Positions 1 to 10,369 are shown, counted from the stretch's first letter. The stretch: DNA of 64,000 bases from Rosenbergiella nectarea (GCF_900111105.1 NZ_FOGC01000002.1:290210-354209); one strand, 5' to 3'. Numbers and translations are program-made. The notes: generated by a model from the letters alone, not told the origin.

Positions 1-94
1 TAAAATTTCCCCTCAAGGTGAAGTCCACCCAGAGGCTAGCGGTAACGCCCAGAATGATCTCGGCTCGTTAGTAGATTCACTCTTCAAGCGTTAA
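1..94 (+). CDS. 3' end of an unidentified upstream gene (partial)
   Basis: An open frame enters the window and stops at the TAA at 92-94. The last 30 residues are hydrophilic and end in the residues LVDSLFKR. The gene lies in the same orientation as tktA, about 120 bases upstream. In E. coli a metalloprotease gene (loiP/yggG) neighbours tktA, but I cannot match this tail to it. The identity is open, and the frame itself could be chance given its short visible length. Confidence 0.4.
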   Translation, partial: KISPQGEVHPEASGNAQNDLGSLVDSLFKR

Positions 95-216
95 ATTGTG
101 CGGATCGAATGTACTTTCGTTCGACACATCATGTACATTGAAACAACTAAGTTTCCAATTTGTGTTGAAAGTGTTTAAAAATCAACACAACTAAATCATC
201 CGATCTGGAGTGAAAG

Positions 217-2205
217 ATGCCTTCTGAAAAAAAACTTGCTAATGCTATTCGTGCACTCAGTATGGATGCGGTCCAACGCGCTAAATCTGGCCACCCTGGT
301 GCACCGATGGGTATGGCAGATATCGCTGAAGTACTGTGGCGTGAATTCTTAAACCATAACCCTAAAAACCCGTCATGGGCAGATCGTGACCGTTTCATTC
401 TTTCTAACGGCCACGGTTCGATGCTTATTTATAGCTTGTTGCACCTTAGCGGTTACGATCTACCGATCGAAGAGTTGAAAAACTTCCGTCAATTACACTC
501 TAAAACACCGGGTCACCCAGAATACGGCTACACCGTAGGTGTTGAGACAACTACGGGTCCACTAGGTCAAGGTATTGCGAATGCCGTGGGTTTTGCGATT
601 GCAGAACGTACGCTGGCCGCACAATTTAACCGCCCAGGTCATGACATCGTAAACCACTACACCTATGCCTTTATGGGTGACGGTTGTATGATGGAAGGGA
701 TTTCGCATGAAGCCTGTTCACTAGCCGGGACACTACAGCTTGGTAAATTAATCGCTTTCTATGATGACAACGGTATCTCTATTGATGGTCATACTGATGG
801 TTGGTTTAGCGATGATACCGGTTTACGCTTTGAATCCTACGGTTGGCACGTTATCCGTGGTGTTGATGGCCACAACAATGAATCAATCCGCCGCGCAGTT
901 GAAGAAGCTCGTGCTTCAGAACGTCCAACGCTAATTATGTGCAAAACCGTTATCGGATTCGGTTCCCCTAACAAAGCCGGTACTCATGACTCACACGGTG
1001 CACCATTAGGCGACGACGAAATTACCCTGACGCGTAAGGCGTTGGAGTGGGACGCAGCGCCATTCGAAATTCCTGCAGACGTCTATGCTGCATGGGATGC
1101 GAAAGAAGCGGGTGAGAAGAAAGAGCAGGTTTGGAATGAGAAATTCGAAGCCTATGCGAAAGCCTTCCCTGAATTAGCCGCAGAATTCAAACGCCGCACG
1201 GCGAATGAACTTCCTGCAAATTGGGCTGCTGAATCACAAAAATTCATCGAAGACTTACAAGCTAACCCACAAAAAATCGCTAGCCGTAAAGCTTCGCAAA
1301 ATGCGATTGAAGCTTATGGCAAACTGTTACCGGAGTACTTAGGCGGGTCTGCTGACTTAGCGCCGAGTAACCTAACCATGTGGTCGGGTTCCAAGTCGAT
1401 TAAAGACGATGCAGCCGGTAACTACATCCACTATGGTGTGCGTGAGTTCGGTATGACTGCCATTGCCAACGGTATCTCATTGCACTCTGGTTTCATCCCG
1501 TACACTGCAACCTTCTTGATGTTTGTGGAATACGCGCGTAATGCTGCCCGTATGGCTGCGCTGATGAAACTACGTCAAATCTTGGTTTACACCCATGACT
1601 CCATTGGTCTAGGTGAAGATGGTCCTACTCACCAACCGGTTGAGCAGGTCGCAAGCTTACGCACTACACCAAACATGAGCGTATGGCGTCCAGCTGACCA
1701 AGTCGAGACGGCGGTAGCGTGGAAAGAAGCGATCGAGCGTCAAGATGGTCCTTCAGCCCTGATCCTTTCACGTCAAAACCTCGCGCAACAACCGCGTACT
1801 GCTGAGCAACTTGCGGCAATCAGCAAAGGTGGCTATATCCTGAAAGATAGCGAAGGCCAGCCAGAGCTTATCTTTATCGCTACCGGTTCTGAAGTTCAGT
1901 TAGCGGTTGACGCGGCAGAAAAATTGACAGCAGAAGGTCGTAAAGTTCGTATTGTATCGATGCCTTCTACCGACCACTTCGACAAGCAAGATGCCGCCTA
2001 CCGCGAGTCAGTCCTTCCCGCCGCAGTGACCGCACGTGTCGCCGTTGAAGCAGGAATTGCTGATTACTGGTACAAATATGTAGGTCTACAAGGTGCGATC
2101 GTCGGAATGACTACCTTCGGTGAGTCAGCGCCTGCAGAGCAGCTATTCGAAGAGTTCGGCTTCACGGTAGATAACGTGGTAGCAAAAGCGAAAGCAATTC
2201 TGTAA
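217..2205 (+). CDS. tktA: Transketolase
   Basis: This is a cytoplasmic, thiamine-diphosphate-dependent enzyme of the non-oxidative pentose phosphate pathway. It moves two-carbon ketol units between sugar phosphates and supplies ribose-5-phosphate and erythrose-4-phosphate. The 662 residues are colinear with E. coli TktA (663). The N-terminal stretch [19 protein letters not shown], the TPP-binding segment GDGCMMEG near residue 156 and the pyrimidine-domain segment [15 protein letters not shown] are all present. The start ATG follows a GGAGTG ribosome site at about 8 bases. A strong terminator follows, so it appears to be monocistronic. Erythrose-4-phosphate made here is the substrate of Epd, encoded just downstream. 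Confidence 0.98.
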   Translation: MPSEKKLANAIRALSMDAVQRAKSGHPGAPMGMADIAEVLWREFLNHNPKNPSWADRDRFILSNGHGSMLIYSLLHLSGYDLPIEELKNFRQLHSKTPGHPEYGYTVGVETTTGPLGQGIANAVGFAIAERTLAAQFNRPGHDIVNHYTYAFMGDGCMMEGISHEACSLAGTLQLGKLIAFYDDNGISIDGHTDGWFSDDTGLRFESYGWHVIRGVDGHNNESIRRAVEEARASERPTLIMCKTVIGFGSPNKAGTHDSHGAPLGDDEITLTRKALEWDAAPFEIPADVYAAWDAKEAGEKKEQVWNEKFEAYAKAFPELAAEFKRRTANELPANWAAESQKFIEDLQANPQKIASRKASQNAIEAYGKLLPEYLGGSADLAPSNLTMWSGSKSIKDDAAGNYIHYGVREFGMTAIANGISLHSGFIPYTATFLMFVEYARNAARMAALMKLRQILVYTHDSIGLGEDGPTHQPVEQVASLRTTPNMSVWRPADQVETAVAWKEAIERQDGPSALILSRQNLAQQPRTAEQLAAISKGGYILKDSEGQPELIFIATGSEVQLAVDAAEKLTAEGRKVRIVSMPSTDHFDKQDAAYRESVLPAAVTARVAVEAGIADYWYKYVGLQGAIVGMTTFGESAPAEQLFEEFGFTVDNVVAKAKAIL

Positions 2206-2224
2206 TCGCTCTTCTCTAAATTAA

Positions 2225-2257
2225 AACCAGTCGGTGTGCTCACTGGCTGGTTTTTTT
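2225..2257 (+). terminator. Rho-independent terminator of tktA
   Basis: An AACCAG...CTGGTT stem is followed by seven T residues, directly after the tktA stop codon. Confidence 0.9.
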
Positions 2258-2304
2258 ACAAACTCTCCTTGTCACTTCTCCGACTAAAATGATCTCCCCC
2301 TAAC

Positions 2305-2679
2305 TCAGCGACATAAATCGTCACTGAATTGCTGTGATCCACGTCCTGATACACACCGCTGTTGCGTGTGTTTATCAATAATTCGCCATTGCTGTTGTTG
2401 ATAGCTCAGCTTATAGGTTACCTGTTGGGCTGCTATGGAATCGTCCAAAGGTGTATCCTCATCCACAACTAAGATGACGCTATCAGGAGATTCTAACGAA
2501 GCACCTAAGGTACGTTGCTGAATTGAAAAATTACTCACCGACTCTTGGAAGCTATCACCGAGATCATTGAGCACGAGTTGCAGGGGGGAAACAGGGACTA
2601 CGAAACGCTCTGGCGATTGTTGGCAGCCACTGAGTAGTAAAGCAAGTAATCCCACTATAAATCCCTTTCTTTGGTCCAT
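2305..2679 (-). CDS. Small predicted lipoprotein
   Basis: This 124-residue protein opens with a basic tip (residues 1-5), a hydrophobic stretch and the lipobox LLSGC with Cys19. That is a typical lipoprotein signal. The mature part (about 105 residues) is Q/S-rich, has two further cysteines near the C-terminus (RCVSGRG and DDLCR, possibly a disulfide), and has no family signature that I recognise. It is divergent from epd and convergent with tktA, an arrangement not found in E. coli. A periplasm-facing membrane-anchored role is inferred only from the signal. Confidence 0.65.
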   Translation of the reverse strand: MDQRKGFIVGLLALLLSGCQQSPERFVVPVSPLQLVLNDLGDSFQESVSNFSIQQRTLGASLESPDSVILVVDEDTPLDDSIAAQQVTYKLSYQQQQWRIIDKHTQQRCVSGRGSQQFSDDLCR

Positions 2680-2819
2680 CCCACTCTCCCTATCAAATAG
2701 TGTTTACTGACAGCGTAACGTTAACCGCTGACAGAGGTCTGAAATGTGATCTTGATCGTATTTTACTCATTAGTCTTGATCTCTATCATTCCCGAAACTT
2801 GGCAGTTGATTTATTCTCA

Positions 2820-2835
2820 CGAGAATCGTTTCAGC
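2820..2835. promoter_or_regulatory. Probable Cra (FruR) operator upstream of epd
   Basis: The segment 2823-2835 reads GAATCGTTTCAGC. It matches 13 consecutive positions of the Cra consensus GCTGAATCGTTTCAGC, and only the outer three bases differ. It lies about 107 bases before the epd start. Cra control of the epd-pgk operon is established in E. coli, so placement and motif agree. Binding here is inferred. Confidence 0.7.
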
Positions 2836-2941
2836 TTTGACGGAATAGGGTATTAATCTCGAGCAAATCGTTGTAGCCTCAAAAGATAATCTTAGTATTA
2901 GGGCGAGTAGCCCCTACGTTCATCAAGGTGATAGATAAGTA

Positions 2942-3970
2942 ATGAGCCTTAGAATAGCGATTAACGGTTTTGGTAGAATTGGTCGGGCTGTTGTTCGAGC
3001 GCTGTATGAAACAGGTCGTCACCTGGAGGTTAGCGTCGTTGCGATAAATGAAGTTGCCGAAAGCCGTGGTATGGCACATCTTTTAAAATATGATACGACT
3101 CATGGCCAGTTCGCTTGGGAAGTCCGGTTAGAAGACGAGCAACTGTTTATTGGCAGAGATGCGATCACGCTACTTCATCATTCATCGATCACCGAACTGC
3201 CCTGGGGAGATTTAGATGTTGATGTGGTCTTAGATTGTACTGGCGTTTATGGTAGTCGGGCCGATGGTGAAGCGCACTATAGAGCTGGAGCGCGTAAAGT
3301 GCTATTCGCTCATCCCGGCGAGCCAGACTTAGATGCGACGATTGTTTACGGTGTTAATCATGACACTCTCCTTCCTGAACATCGCTTTGTCTCTAATGCT
3401 TCGTGTACCACCAACTGTATTATCCCGATAATCAAACTGTTGGATGACGCCTTTGGTATTGAATCTGGTACGGTCACCACGATCCATTCGGCGATGCATG
3501 ACCAACAAGTCCTTGATGCTTACCATCATGATCTGCGAAGAACCCGCGCGGCAAGTCAGTCGATCATCCCGGTCGACACCCGGCTCTCGGCAGGTATTAC
3601 CCGAATATTTCCTAAGTTTCTCGATCGATTTGAAGCGATTGCGGTACGTGTACCGACAATTAATGTCACGGCAATTGATCTCAGCGTAACGTTAGAACAA
3701 AAAGTGACGGCACAACAAGTCAATCACCTATTGCAGGAAGCTGCCAATGGCTGCTTTCATGGTATAGTCGACTATACCGAGTTACCACTGGTTTCGGCGG
3801 ACTTTAATCATGATCCCCACAGTGCCATTGTGGACGGTTCGCAGACGCGAGTCAGTGGAGGACACCTCGTAAAGACGCTAGTATGGTGTGATAACGAATG
3901 GGGCTTCGCAAACCGAATGATCGATACCTGTTTAGCGATGTCTGACAACACTTTCAAACCTGTCGCCTAA
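2942..3970 (+). CDS. epd: D-erythrose-4-phosphate dehydrogenase
   Basis: This NAD-dependent enzyme oxidises erythrose-4-phosphate to 4-phosphoerythronate, the first step of the DXP-dependent pyridoxal phosphate route. At 342 residues it is close to E. coli Epd (339). The GAPDH-like fold shows a Rossmann start [14 protein letters not shown] and the active-site segment SNASCTTNC with its nucleophilic cysteine. The Epd-type sequence [20 protein letters not shown] separates it from ordinary GapA. It is the first gene of epd-pgk-fbaA, 40 bases ahead of pgk, with a probable Cra site upstream. TktA, encoded upstream, makes its substrate. Confidence 0.96.
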   Translation: MSLRIAINGFGRIGRAVVRALYETGRHLEVSVVAINEVAESRGMAHLLKYDTTHGQFAWEVRLEDEQLFIGRDAITLLHHSSITELPWGDLDVDVVLDCTGVYGSRADGEAHYRAGARKVLFAHPGEPDLDATIVYGVNHDTLLPEHRFVSNASCTTNCIIPIIKLLDDAFGIESGTVTTIHSAMHDQQVLDAYHHDLRRTRAASQSIIPVDTRLSAGITRIFPKFLDRFEAIAVRVPTINVTAIDLSVTLEQKVTAQQVNHLLQEAANGCFHGIVDYTELPLVSADFNHDPHSAIVDGSQTRVSGGHLVKTLVWCDNEWGFANRMIDTCLAMSDNTFKPVA

Positions 3971-4010
3971 GCGGCGGGATAAACTAAAAGAATCAATAAG
4001 AGGATTCACC

Positions 4011-5174
4011 ATGTCTGTAATCAAAATGACCGATCTGGATCTTGCTGGAAAACGTGTTCTGATTCGTGCTGATCTTAATGTGCCAGTTAAGGATGGGAAA
4101 GTGACGTCAGATGCGCGGATCCGTGCATCACTACCGACCATTGAACAAGCCCTGAAGCAAGGTGCGAAAGTAATGGTGACCTCTCACTTAGGTCGTCCAA
4201 CAGAAGGCGAATATAACGAAGAATTCTCTCTGCTACCTGTTGTTAACTACCTAAAAGACAAGCTTGCTGGCACAGATGTCAGCCTGGCGAAAGACTACCT
4301 TGACGGTGTAAACGTCGAAGCAGGGCAGCTGGTGGTGCTAGAGAACGTCCGCTTCAATAAAGGCGAAAAGAAGGACGAAGAAACCCTCGCGAAAAAGTAT
4401 GCCGCCCTGTGTGACGTGTTTGTCATGGATGCTTTCGGGACCGCTCACCGCGCCCAGGCTTCAACTCATGGCGTCGGTAAGTTTGCGCCTATCGCCTGTG
4501 CAGGTCCATTACTGTCAGCAGAACTTGAAGCGCTAGGTAAAGCGATGAGCAATCCAGCGCGTCCTATGGTTGCCGTGGTGGGAGGCTCAAAAGTCTCGAC
4601 TAAATTTGATGTACTGCAATCTCTTGTCGGGATTGCCGACACCGTTATCGTGGGGGGCGGTATTGCCAATACCTTCGTCGCAATCGAGAATAACGTTGGT
4701 AAGTCTCTGTATGAGCCAGATTTCGTTGAAGCTGCTAAAAAGCTTCGTGACGAACATGGCATTCCCGTTCCGGTTGATTCCCGTGTGGGGACTGAATTCT
4801 CCGAAACGGCTCCGGCAACCGTGAAGAAAGTTAACGAAATCCAGGATAACGAAGAGATTATGGATTTTGGTGACGAGACTGCGGCGCAAATGGCCAAAAT
4901 CTTAAGAGAAGCAAAAACTATCCTTTGGAACGGGCCAGTGGGCGTATTTGAGTTCCCTAACTTCCGTAAAGGGACTGAAATCGTGGCTAACGCTATCGCA
5001 GATAGCGATGCGTTCTCAGTCGCAGGCGGCGGCGATACCCTCGCGGCAATCGACCTGTTTGGTATCGAAGATAAAATTTCATACATCTCCACGGGTGGCG
5101 GTGCATTCCTTGAATTTGTGGAAGGCAAAAAGCTCCCAGCTGTAGCAATGTTAGAAGAGCGTGCGAAACAATAA
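4011..5174 (+). CDS. pgk: Phosphoglycerate kinase
   Basis: This glycolytic kinase interconverts 1,3-bisphosphoglycerate plus ADP with 3-phosphoglycerate plus ATP in the cytoplasm. The 387 residues match E. coli Pgk length. Family features are RADLNVPV and SHLGRP near the N-terminus (substrate site), [11 protein letters not shown], the central [12 protein letters not shown], and the nucleotide-side WNGPVGVFE and GGGDT. An AGAGGA ribosome site precedes the ATG. It is the second gene of the epd-pgk-fbaA operon. The hairpin after its stop codon probably lets pgk and fbaA be expressed at different levels. Confidence 0.98.
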   Translation: MSVIKMTDLDLAGKRVLIRADLNVPVKDGKVTSDARIRASLPTIEQALKQGAKVMVTSHLGRPTEGEYNEEFSLLPVVNYLKDKLAGTDVSLAKDYLDGVNVEAGQLVVLENVRFNKGEKKDEETLAKKYAALCDVFVMDAFGTAHRAQASTHGVGKFAPIACAGPLLSAELEALGKAMSNPARPMVAVVGGSKVSTKFDVLQSLVGIADTVIVGGGIANTFVAIENNVGKSLYEPDFVEAAKKLRDEHGIPVPVDSRVGTEFSETAPATVKKVNEIQDNEEIMDFGDETAAQMAKILREAKTILWNGPVGVFEFPNFRKGTEIVANAIADSDAFSVAGGGDTLAAIDLFGIEDKISYISTGGGAFLEFVEGKKLPAVAMLEERAKQ

Positions 5175-5182
5175 AAAATTCT

Positions 5183-5210
5183 GAGGAGGGCTAACCCTCC
5201 TCTATTTTCT
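5183..5210 (+). terminator. Intercistronic hairpin between pgk and fbaA
   Basis: A perfect GAGGAGGG/CCCTCCTC stem with a 4-base loop is followed by TATTTTCT. It is either a partial terminator or an RNA-stability element between pgk and fbaA. Confidence 0.6.
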
Positions 5211-5261
5211 ACCGCTGAAAAGGTGATCTCAGCTTACGACCAACGAAACAGGACAACACTT

Positions 5262-6341
5262 ATGTCTAAAATTTTTGATTTCGTAAAACCGGGTGTCGTT
5301 ACGGGCGAAGACGTACAAAAAGTTTTCCAAGTAGCTAAAGAGAATAAATTTGCGTTACCAGCAGTTAACTGCATCGGTACTGATTCAATCAACGCTGTAT
5401 TAGAAGCGGCGGCAAAAGCTAAAGCGCCAGTGATTGTTCAGTTTTCTAACGGCGGTGCAGCGTTCCTCGCAGGGAAAGGTTTTACCTCTGATAAACCACA
5501 AGCGGCGGCTATTCTTGGTGCCATCACGGGCGCCCAACACGTCCACCTGATGGCAGAGCAATACGGTGTACCGGTTATTCTTCACACCGACCATTGTGCG
5601 AAAAAATTACTGCCATGGATTGATGGCCTACTCGACGCAGGTGAAGCACATTTCAACAACACCGGTAAGCCACTCTTCTCTTCACACATGATCGACCTTT
5701 CTGAAGAGTCGTTAGAAGAGAACATCGAAATCAGCGGTCAATACCTTGCGCGTATGGCGAAGATGGGTATGACGCTTGAGATTGAATTAGGCTGCACAGG
5801 CGGGGAAGAAGATGGCGTGGATAACTCACACCTCGATAACTCGGCGCTCTATACTCAGCCTGAAGATGTTGACTACGCTTACCAAAAACTGAGTGCTATT
5901 AGCCCTAACTTCACCATCGCCGCATCATTCGGTAACGTACACGGTGTCTACAAGCCAGGTAACGTACAACTTACGCCAAAAATTCTGAGAAATTCTCAAG
6001 ACTACGTCAGTGAGAAGCATAACCTTCCGCATAACAGCCTGAACTTCGTCTTCCACGGTGGCTCAGGTTCTTCAGCGGAAGAGATCAAAGAGTCTATTGA
6101 GTACGGCGTCATCAAAATGAATATTGATACCGATACGCAGTGGGCGAACTGGGACGGTATCCTTCAGTTCTACAAAAAGAACGAAGGTTATTTACAAAGC
6201 CAACTGGGTAACCCAGAAGGTGACGATAAGCCAAACAAAAAATACTATGACCCACGTGTCTGGTTACGTGCGGCACAAAGTTCAATGGTCGTGCGCTTAG
6301 AGCAAGCCTTCCGCGAACTGAATGCCATCGATCGTCTGTAA
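5262..6341 (+). CDS. fbaA: Class II fructose-bisphosphate aldolase
   Basis: This zinc-dependent aldolase splits fructose-1,6-bisphosphate into dihydroxyacetone phosphate and glyceraldehyde-3-phosphate. I chose ATG 5262 (sequence MSKIFDFVKPG), not an in-frame start 39 bases upstream, because it gives 359 residues exactly as in E. coli and has AGGA nearby. Zinc and substrate segments are visible: HTDHCAKKLLPW (about residue 110), GNVHGVYKPG (about 226) and FHGGSGS (about 264). It is the last gene of the epd-pgk-fbaA cluster and ends in a strong terminator. Confidence 0.98.
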   Translation: MSKIFDFVKPGVVTGEDVQKVFQVAKENKFALPAVNCIGTDSINAVLEAAAKAKAPVIVQFSNGGAAFLAGKGFTSDKPQAAAILGAITGAQHVHLMAEQYGVPVILHTDHCAKKLLPWIDGLLDAGEAHFNNTGKPLFSSHMIDLSEESLEENIEISGQYLARMAKMGMTLEIELGCTGGEEDGVDNSHLDNSALYTQPEDVDYAYQKLSAISPNFTIAASFGNVHGVYKPGNVQLTPKILRNSQDYVSEKHNLPHNSLNFVFHGGSGSSAEEIKESIEYGVIKMNIDTDTQWANWDGILQFYKKNEGYLQSQLGNPEGDDKPNKKYYDPRVWLRAAQSSMVVRLEQAFRELNAIDRL

Positions 6342-6353
6342 TCCTTCCCCCAA

Positions 6354-6375
6354 ACGCCAGCTTCGCTGGCGTTTT
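6354..6375 (+). terminator. Rho-independent terminator of fbaA
   Basis: The perfect 8-bp stem ACGCCAGC/GCTGGCGT closes on a TTC loop and runs into T residues. Confidence 0.9.
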
Positions 6376-6511
6376 CTCCATTTAGCGTAGTAAATTTCTT
6401 GAAGTTACCTCACGAGGTTGGCAATTCGTGGGTTTTTGGTTACCCTTTTTATGGGGCGTCTTTCAAAGATGCTCAGTGCTATTTATTGGGAACTAACGAC
6501 AGGATAATTTA

Positions 6512-7363
6512 ATGCAAGATCTTAACGTAGTGAACGGCTTACATAATGCCGGGACTTGGATTGAAAAGAACCAGTCACTTTTATTAAGCTATGTAGTGAA
6601 TATCGCCGCAGCGCTGGTCATTCTCTTTATCGGGTTTACCATTGCGAAAATCGTTTCAAGAGCCATCAATAAAGTCTTACTCTCGCGTCATATCGATCAA
6701 ACGGTCGCCGACTTTATCTCGATGATTGTCCGTTATGCGATTATCGCGTTCACCCTGATTGCCGCAGTCAGCCGAGTGGGTGTACAAACCGCCTCCTTTA
6801 TTGCCGTGCTGGGTGCAATTGGTGTAACTGTCGGTTTAGCGTTACAAAATTCTCTCTCTAACTTTGCAGCCGGTGTGCTGTTGGTAACCTTCAGACCGAT
6901 TCGGGTGGGGGAGTTTGTGGATGTTGGTGGATGTTCGGGAACCGTTTTAAACGTACAAATCTTCCAAACTACGCTAAGAACCTCTGATGGTAAGATTGCG
7001 GTTATTCCTAACGGCTCAATCTTCACAGGTAAAATCATCAACTACTCGCGTGAACCAGAGCGCCGTAATGAATTTATCATAGGTGTGGCGTACGATGCTG
7101 ATATCGATCTGACAATGAAAGTCCTGCGCGAAGTGGTCGAAGCAGATAAGCGTGTGATTAAAGATAAAGGGATTGTGGTTGCATTGAATGAAATGGCTCC
7201 CTCATCACTTAACTTTATTGTACGTTGCTGGAGCAAAAGCGACGATTTACAGCAGGTCTATTGGGACCTCATGGCTGACTTCAAACGCGCCTTAGATAAA
7301 AACCAAATCGGGATCCCATTCCCACAAATGGATGTGCATCTCGTTCGCAGTAGTGAGAGCTAA
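6512..7363 (+). CDS. mscS: Small-conductance mechanosensitive channel MscS
   Basis: This inner-membrane heptameric channel opens under membrane tension to release solutes during hypo-osmotic shock. The 283 residues compare with 286 in E. coli. There are three transmembrane helices (about 25-50, 65-85 and 92-125). The third is the glycine/alanine-rich pore helix with [21 protein letters not shown]-type packing. The beta domain ([11 protein letters not shown]) and cytoplasmic cage follow. It sits between fbaA and argO as in E. coli, and is transcribed from its own 170-base upstream region. Confidence 0.96.
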   Translation: MQDLNVVNGLHNAGTWIEKNQSLLLSYVVNIAAALVILFIGFTIAKIVSRAINKVLLSRHIDQTVADFISMIVRYAIIAFTLIAAVSRVGVQTASFIAVLGAIGVTVGLALQNSLSNFAAGVLLVTFRPIRVGEFVDVGGCSGTVLNVQIFQTTLRTSDGKIAVIPNGSIFTGKIINYSREPERRNEFIIGVAYDADIDLTMKVLREVVEADKRVIKDKGIVVALNEMAPSSLNFIVRCWSKSDDLQQVYWDLMADFKRALDKNQIGIPFPQMDVHLVRSSES

Positions 7364-7373
7364 CTCCCTGCTT

Positions 7374-7398
7374 CCACAGTCAGCGAGTCTGGCTGTGG
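7374..7398 (+). terminator. Probable terminator after mscS
   Basis: A 10-bp stem CCACAGTCAG/CTGGCTGTGG (one G-U pair) lies just after the mscS stop. The following T-tract is weak (TATTCATTTT). Confidence 0.55.
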
Positions 7399-7495
7399 AG
7401 TATTCATTTTGCTAATCGCCCCCCGTTTTTTTTAATTTCCTTTCGAATATCTCTTTATCGCACACTTGCCCTCTATTTTTAAAAAGGGGCTTAAA

Positions 7496-7887
7496 ATGTC
7501 TGTATTTGTACAAGGCTTTGCACTGGGCGCGGCGTTAATTCTCCCTATCGGGCCTCAGAACACTATCGTGCTACGTCAAGGAATGTTACGGCGCTATGCT
7601 TTCCTCGCAGCAACCTATTGCGTTATCAGTGATATGCTACTCATCACAACAGGAGTGTTGGGCGGCGCAGCATTTTTACAGCGCTATCCATTGCTAATGT
7701 TGGCAATGACATGGATGGGAGTGGTGTTTTTGCTTTGGTATAGCTATGGGTTAATCAAAACGCTTTACCAACCCATTAGCGCTGAGGTCGAAGGCGTTGC
7801 CGTCAATTCACTGTCGTTATCTTATTACTGACACTCGCCTTTAGACTGGCCAGTGAAGGCGTGCTAATGTGGCAACACTATGGATAA
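7496..7887 (+). pseudogene. argO: argO remnant with internal deletion and frameshift
   Basis: ArgO is an inner-membrane LysE-family arginine exporter (211 residues in E. coli). Here an ATG at 7496 with an AGGGG ribosome site starts a normal N-terminal half (FVQGFALGAALILPIGPQNT, three membrane helices). The frame then ends at 7831 after about 111 residues. In the +1 frame from about 7803 the sequence encodes VVILLLTLAFRLASEG, which aligns with the last ArgO helix, and stops at 7887. About 80 central residues are missing and the tail is out of frame. The gene sits in its usual place between mscS and yggE. I infer loss of exporter function. Confidence 0.85.
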
Positions 7888-7899
7888 TGGAGTGTGACG

Positions 7900-8667
7900 A
7901 TGAAAAAACGACTTACTGCAGTGGCATTACTCGGTGCGAGCCTTGGATGGCTGACATCAGTGTCCGCCGAGACAACGCCTAATGCGCCTTATCTCAGCAC
8001 TTCCGGACAGGGTCAGGTTCAAGCCCAGCCGGATATGGCAACCATCGTTATCGAAGTTAATGCCACCCATGCGCAAGCATCACAAGCCAAAAAACAGGTG
8101 GATAGTCGCGTAGCTCGGTATTTTGATTTTTTGCATCAGCAAGGCGTGACTGACAAAGATATCAACGCCGCGAATGTTACCACTCATGCGGAATATGACT
8201 ATTCACAGCGAGGCAAACCTAAACTGACGGGTTATCAAGCCTCACGCAGTGTAAACGTCACCTTGCATCAACTCGCTAAGCTTAATACGTTATTAGACGG
8301 TGCTCTCGCCGCTGGGCTTAATGATATCCGCTCGGTATCAATGGGGGTTGACCATCCTGAGCAGTATCAGCAACAAGCGCGGCAAGCGGCAATTAATGAT
8401 GCTATTACTAAGGCTAAAGGGTTGGCGTCAGGCTTCAATGCCTCGCTAGGCTCGGTATGGAGCATTAACTACCAGACTCAACGTAACGTCACCCTGCCGA
8501 TGGCTAGGATGATGAGCGCACAAGCTTCGGCGGCCGATACCACTCCTGATCAAACCTACCAACAGCAGAAACTCGATTTCAACGATAACGTCGAGGTGGT
8601 CTTTACCCTCAACACCCGCTCTCTTGGCGCAACACCTGACGACCATACTCAACCAAAGAGTCCGTAA
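7900..8667 (+). CDS. yggE: YggE, periplasmic SIMPL-domain protein
   Basis: This is a secreted protein of the SIMPL (DUF541) family, linked in E. coli to oxidative-stress tolerance with unknown biochemistry. I chose ATG 7900, which has GGAG 7 bases upstream; a GTG two codons earlier is also in frame. The 255 residues begin with a signal peptide (about 1-23, cleavage after SVSA). The SIMPL core follows, with [15 protein letters not shown] and a [10 protein letters not shown] segment. The 3' end overlaps the convergent argP gene by 59 bases. Confidence 0.92.
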   Translation: MKKRLTAVALLGASLGWLTSVSAETTPNAPYLSTSGQGQVQAQPDMATIVIEVNATHAQASQAKKQVDSRVARYFDFLHQQGVTDKDINAANVTTHAEYDYSQRGKPKLTGYQASRSVNVTLHQLAKLNTLLDGALAAGLNDIRSVSMGVDHPEQYQQQARQAAINDAITKAKGLASGFNASLGSVWSINYQTQRNVTLPMARMMSAQASAADTTPDQTYQQQKLDFNDNVEVVFTLNTRSLGATPDDHTQPKSP

Positions 8668-9514
8668 CGCGTCCCATCACGCGGCTTTCTGGCGCAAATC
8701 TGTGCCAGTAAAGCATGCGGCGTTGATATAACCCCGGTGTAAGGTCGATCAGAGACCCTTCCGCTAATTCGGATTCGATTTGTAGATGCGGGATCATACA
8801 ACAGACCGACCCTTGTTTGGCCAACTGCACAAAGGCTTCAGAAGAGTTAACAATATGGCACGGCAAGCTACCAGGAGGCAGATCGAAGTTCTCTTGTAAA
8901 AAGGCTTGGTGCATATCGTCTAAGTGGTCAAAGGAGACGGCAGGGGCTTTTAGCAGAGTTTGACGATTGACGCCCTGCGGGAAGTAACGCTTAGCAAAAT
9001 CTGGAGAGGAAACAAATAAGTAGTCCAAGGCCCCCAAGGTATCAACGTGGCAGCTCGGTAAGGCGCGGGGTTGTATACTTACCGCACCGACGACTTCGCC
9101 ACGCCGTAGACGCTCGAGTGTACGGCTCTCATCTTCAACTTGTAGATTGAGGCGAACCGGTAAATCGGCGAGGACATCGCGTAATGCCGGCAGTAACCAA
9201 GTCGCTAGACTGTCAGCATTCACCGCAATGGAGAGAAGAAGGGGCGTCGTACCGCCTTTTTCATCGGTCAGCCACTGTTCTTCCAATAGCTCAACTTGAT
9301 GCAGTAGCGCGAGTAACTTTTGGCCCTGTTCGGTGGGGCGAGGGGGGACCGTGCGTACCAGTAAGGGTTGACCAAACTGTGTTTCTAACTGTTTGATACG
9401 CTGTGAAACCGCCGATTGAGTGATACAAAGCTTTTGTGCCGCCCGTTCGAATCCGCGTTCACGAATAACGGTATCAAGGGCTTGAAGATTGCGGTAATCG
9501 GGTCTTTTAATCAT
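8609..9514 (-). CDS. argP: LysR-type regulator ArgP (IciA)
   Basis: ArgP is a lysine/arginine-responsive LysR activator. In E. coli it switches on argO with arginine and also controls lysine-related genes. The 301 residues match E. coli ArgP (297) almost throughout. The winged helix is at residues 1-65 ([20 protein letters not shown]) and the effector domain carries [13 protein letters not shown]. It is divergent from rpiA. It remains intact although its classical target argO is broken here, which suggests that other targets keep it under selection. Confidence 0.96.
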   Translation of the reverse strand: MIKRPDYRNLQALDTVIRERGFERAAQKLCITQSAVSQRIKQLETQFGQPLLVRTVPPRPTEQGQKLLALLHQVELLEEQWLTDEKGGTTPLLLSIAVNADSLATWLLPALRDVLADLPVRLNLQVEDESRTLERLRRGEVVGAVSIQPRALPSCHVDTLGALDYLFVSSPDFAKRYFPQGVNRQTLLKAPAVSFDHLDDMHQAFLQENFDLPPGSLPCHIVNSSEAFVQLAKQGSVCCMIPHLQIESELAEGSLIDLTPGLYQRRMLYWHRFAPESRVMGRVTDSLVEYGRQVLRQESGC

Positions 9515-9662
9515 GTTTTCTCAGTCCCTGACTGAAAGAAAAAAATCGGTTAGTTTTGAGATTGAACGCGTAAAACTACACTTCAACCAATGAAAAATCA
9601 CTATTTTAGATAAGCTTGTTTTATACTACTGCTACCGAAACACGTATAGGTTTTAACATACC

Positions 9663-10355
9663 ATGACACAGGACGAACTTAAAAAAGCAGTAGGCTGGGC
9701 GGCACTCGACTATGTTCAGCCCAATACGATCGTAGGTGTAGGTACCGGTACAACAGCCGCCCATTTTATTGATGCATTAGCCACACGCAAAGATGAGATT
9801 ATTGGTACTGTGTCCAGTTCAGAAGCCTCGACTGAACGTTTAAAATCGTATGGTATTCCGGTTTTCGATCTCAATGAAATCGACTCACTCTCTCTGTATA
9901 TCGATGGCGCAGACGAGATTAATCTTGCTCTGCAGATGATCAAAGGCGGTGGTGCAGCACTTACCCGTGAAAAAATCATCGCGGCGGTAGCCCAAACCTT
10001 TATCTGTATTGCTGACCAATCTAAGCAGGTCGACTGCTTAGGTCATTTTCCTTTACCCGTTGAAGTCATCCCCATGGCTCAAGCTTATGTCTCACGCGAG
10101 TTAGTGAAACTTGGCGGCCGTCCAGAGTATCGCAAAGATATTGTTACGGATAATGGTAACATTATTCTCGATGTCTACGATTTACTTATCGACGATCCGG
10201 ATAAATTAGAAGTCGCCATCAATGCGCTGCCGGGGGTTGTGACGGTTGGGCTGTTTGCGAAACGTGGAGCAGACATTGCGTTAATTGGCGATGAAAACGG
10301 GGTAAAGAAAATTATTCGTGATGGTCACGAAAAAAGAGTCGCCCACCACAAATAG
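9663..10355 (+). CDS. rpiA: Ribose-5-phosphate isomerase A
   Basis: This cytoplasmic enzyme interconverts ribulose-5-phosphate and ribose-5-phosphate. Key loops are [16 protein letters not shown] (phosphate binding), DGADEIN (catalytic Asp) and [12 protein letters not shown]. The 230 residues exceed E. coli RpiA (219) by a short charged tail, [12 protein letters not shown], which lies beyond the conserved fold. It is divergent from argP; a TATACT-type -10 element is seen near 9620. A CRP-like palindrome overlaps its stop codon and probably serves serA downstream. Confidence 0.97.
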   Translation: MTQDELKKAVGWAALDYVQPNTIVGVGTGTTAAHFIDALATRKDEIIGTVSSSEASTERLKSYGIPVFDLNEIDSLSLYIDGADEINLALQMIKGGGAALTREKIIAAVAQTFICIADQSKQVDCLGHFPLPVEVIPMAQAYVSRELVKLGGRPEYRKDIVTDNGNIILDVYDLLIDDPDKLEVAINALPGVVTVGLFAKRGADIALIGDENGVKKIIRDGHEKRVAHHK

Positions 10356-10369
10356 TGATTTATATCACA
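10354..10369. promoter_or_regulatory. CRP-like site upstream of serA
   Basis: AGTGA-N6-TCACA matches 9 of 10 conserved half-site bases of the CRP consensus TGTGA-N6-TCACA. It starts within the rpiA stop codon, about 190 bases before serA. cAMP-CRP input on serA has been described in E. coli, so a role is plausible but not shown. Confidence 0.5.

Noticed and set aside
4466-5128. 220-codon minus-strand frame
   Set aside because: Shadow of pgk on the opposite strand; serine/proline-rich content is typical of antisense frames.
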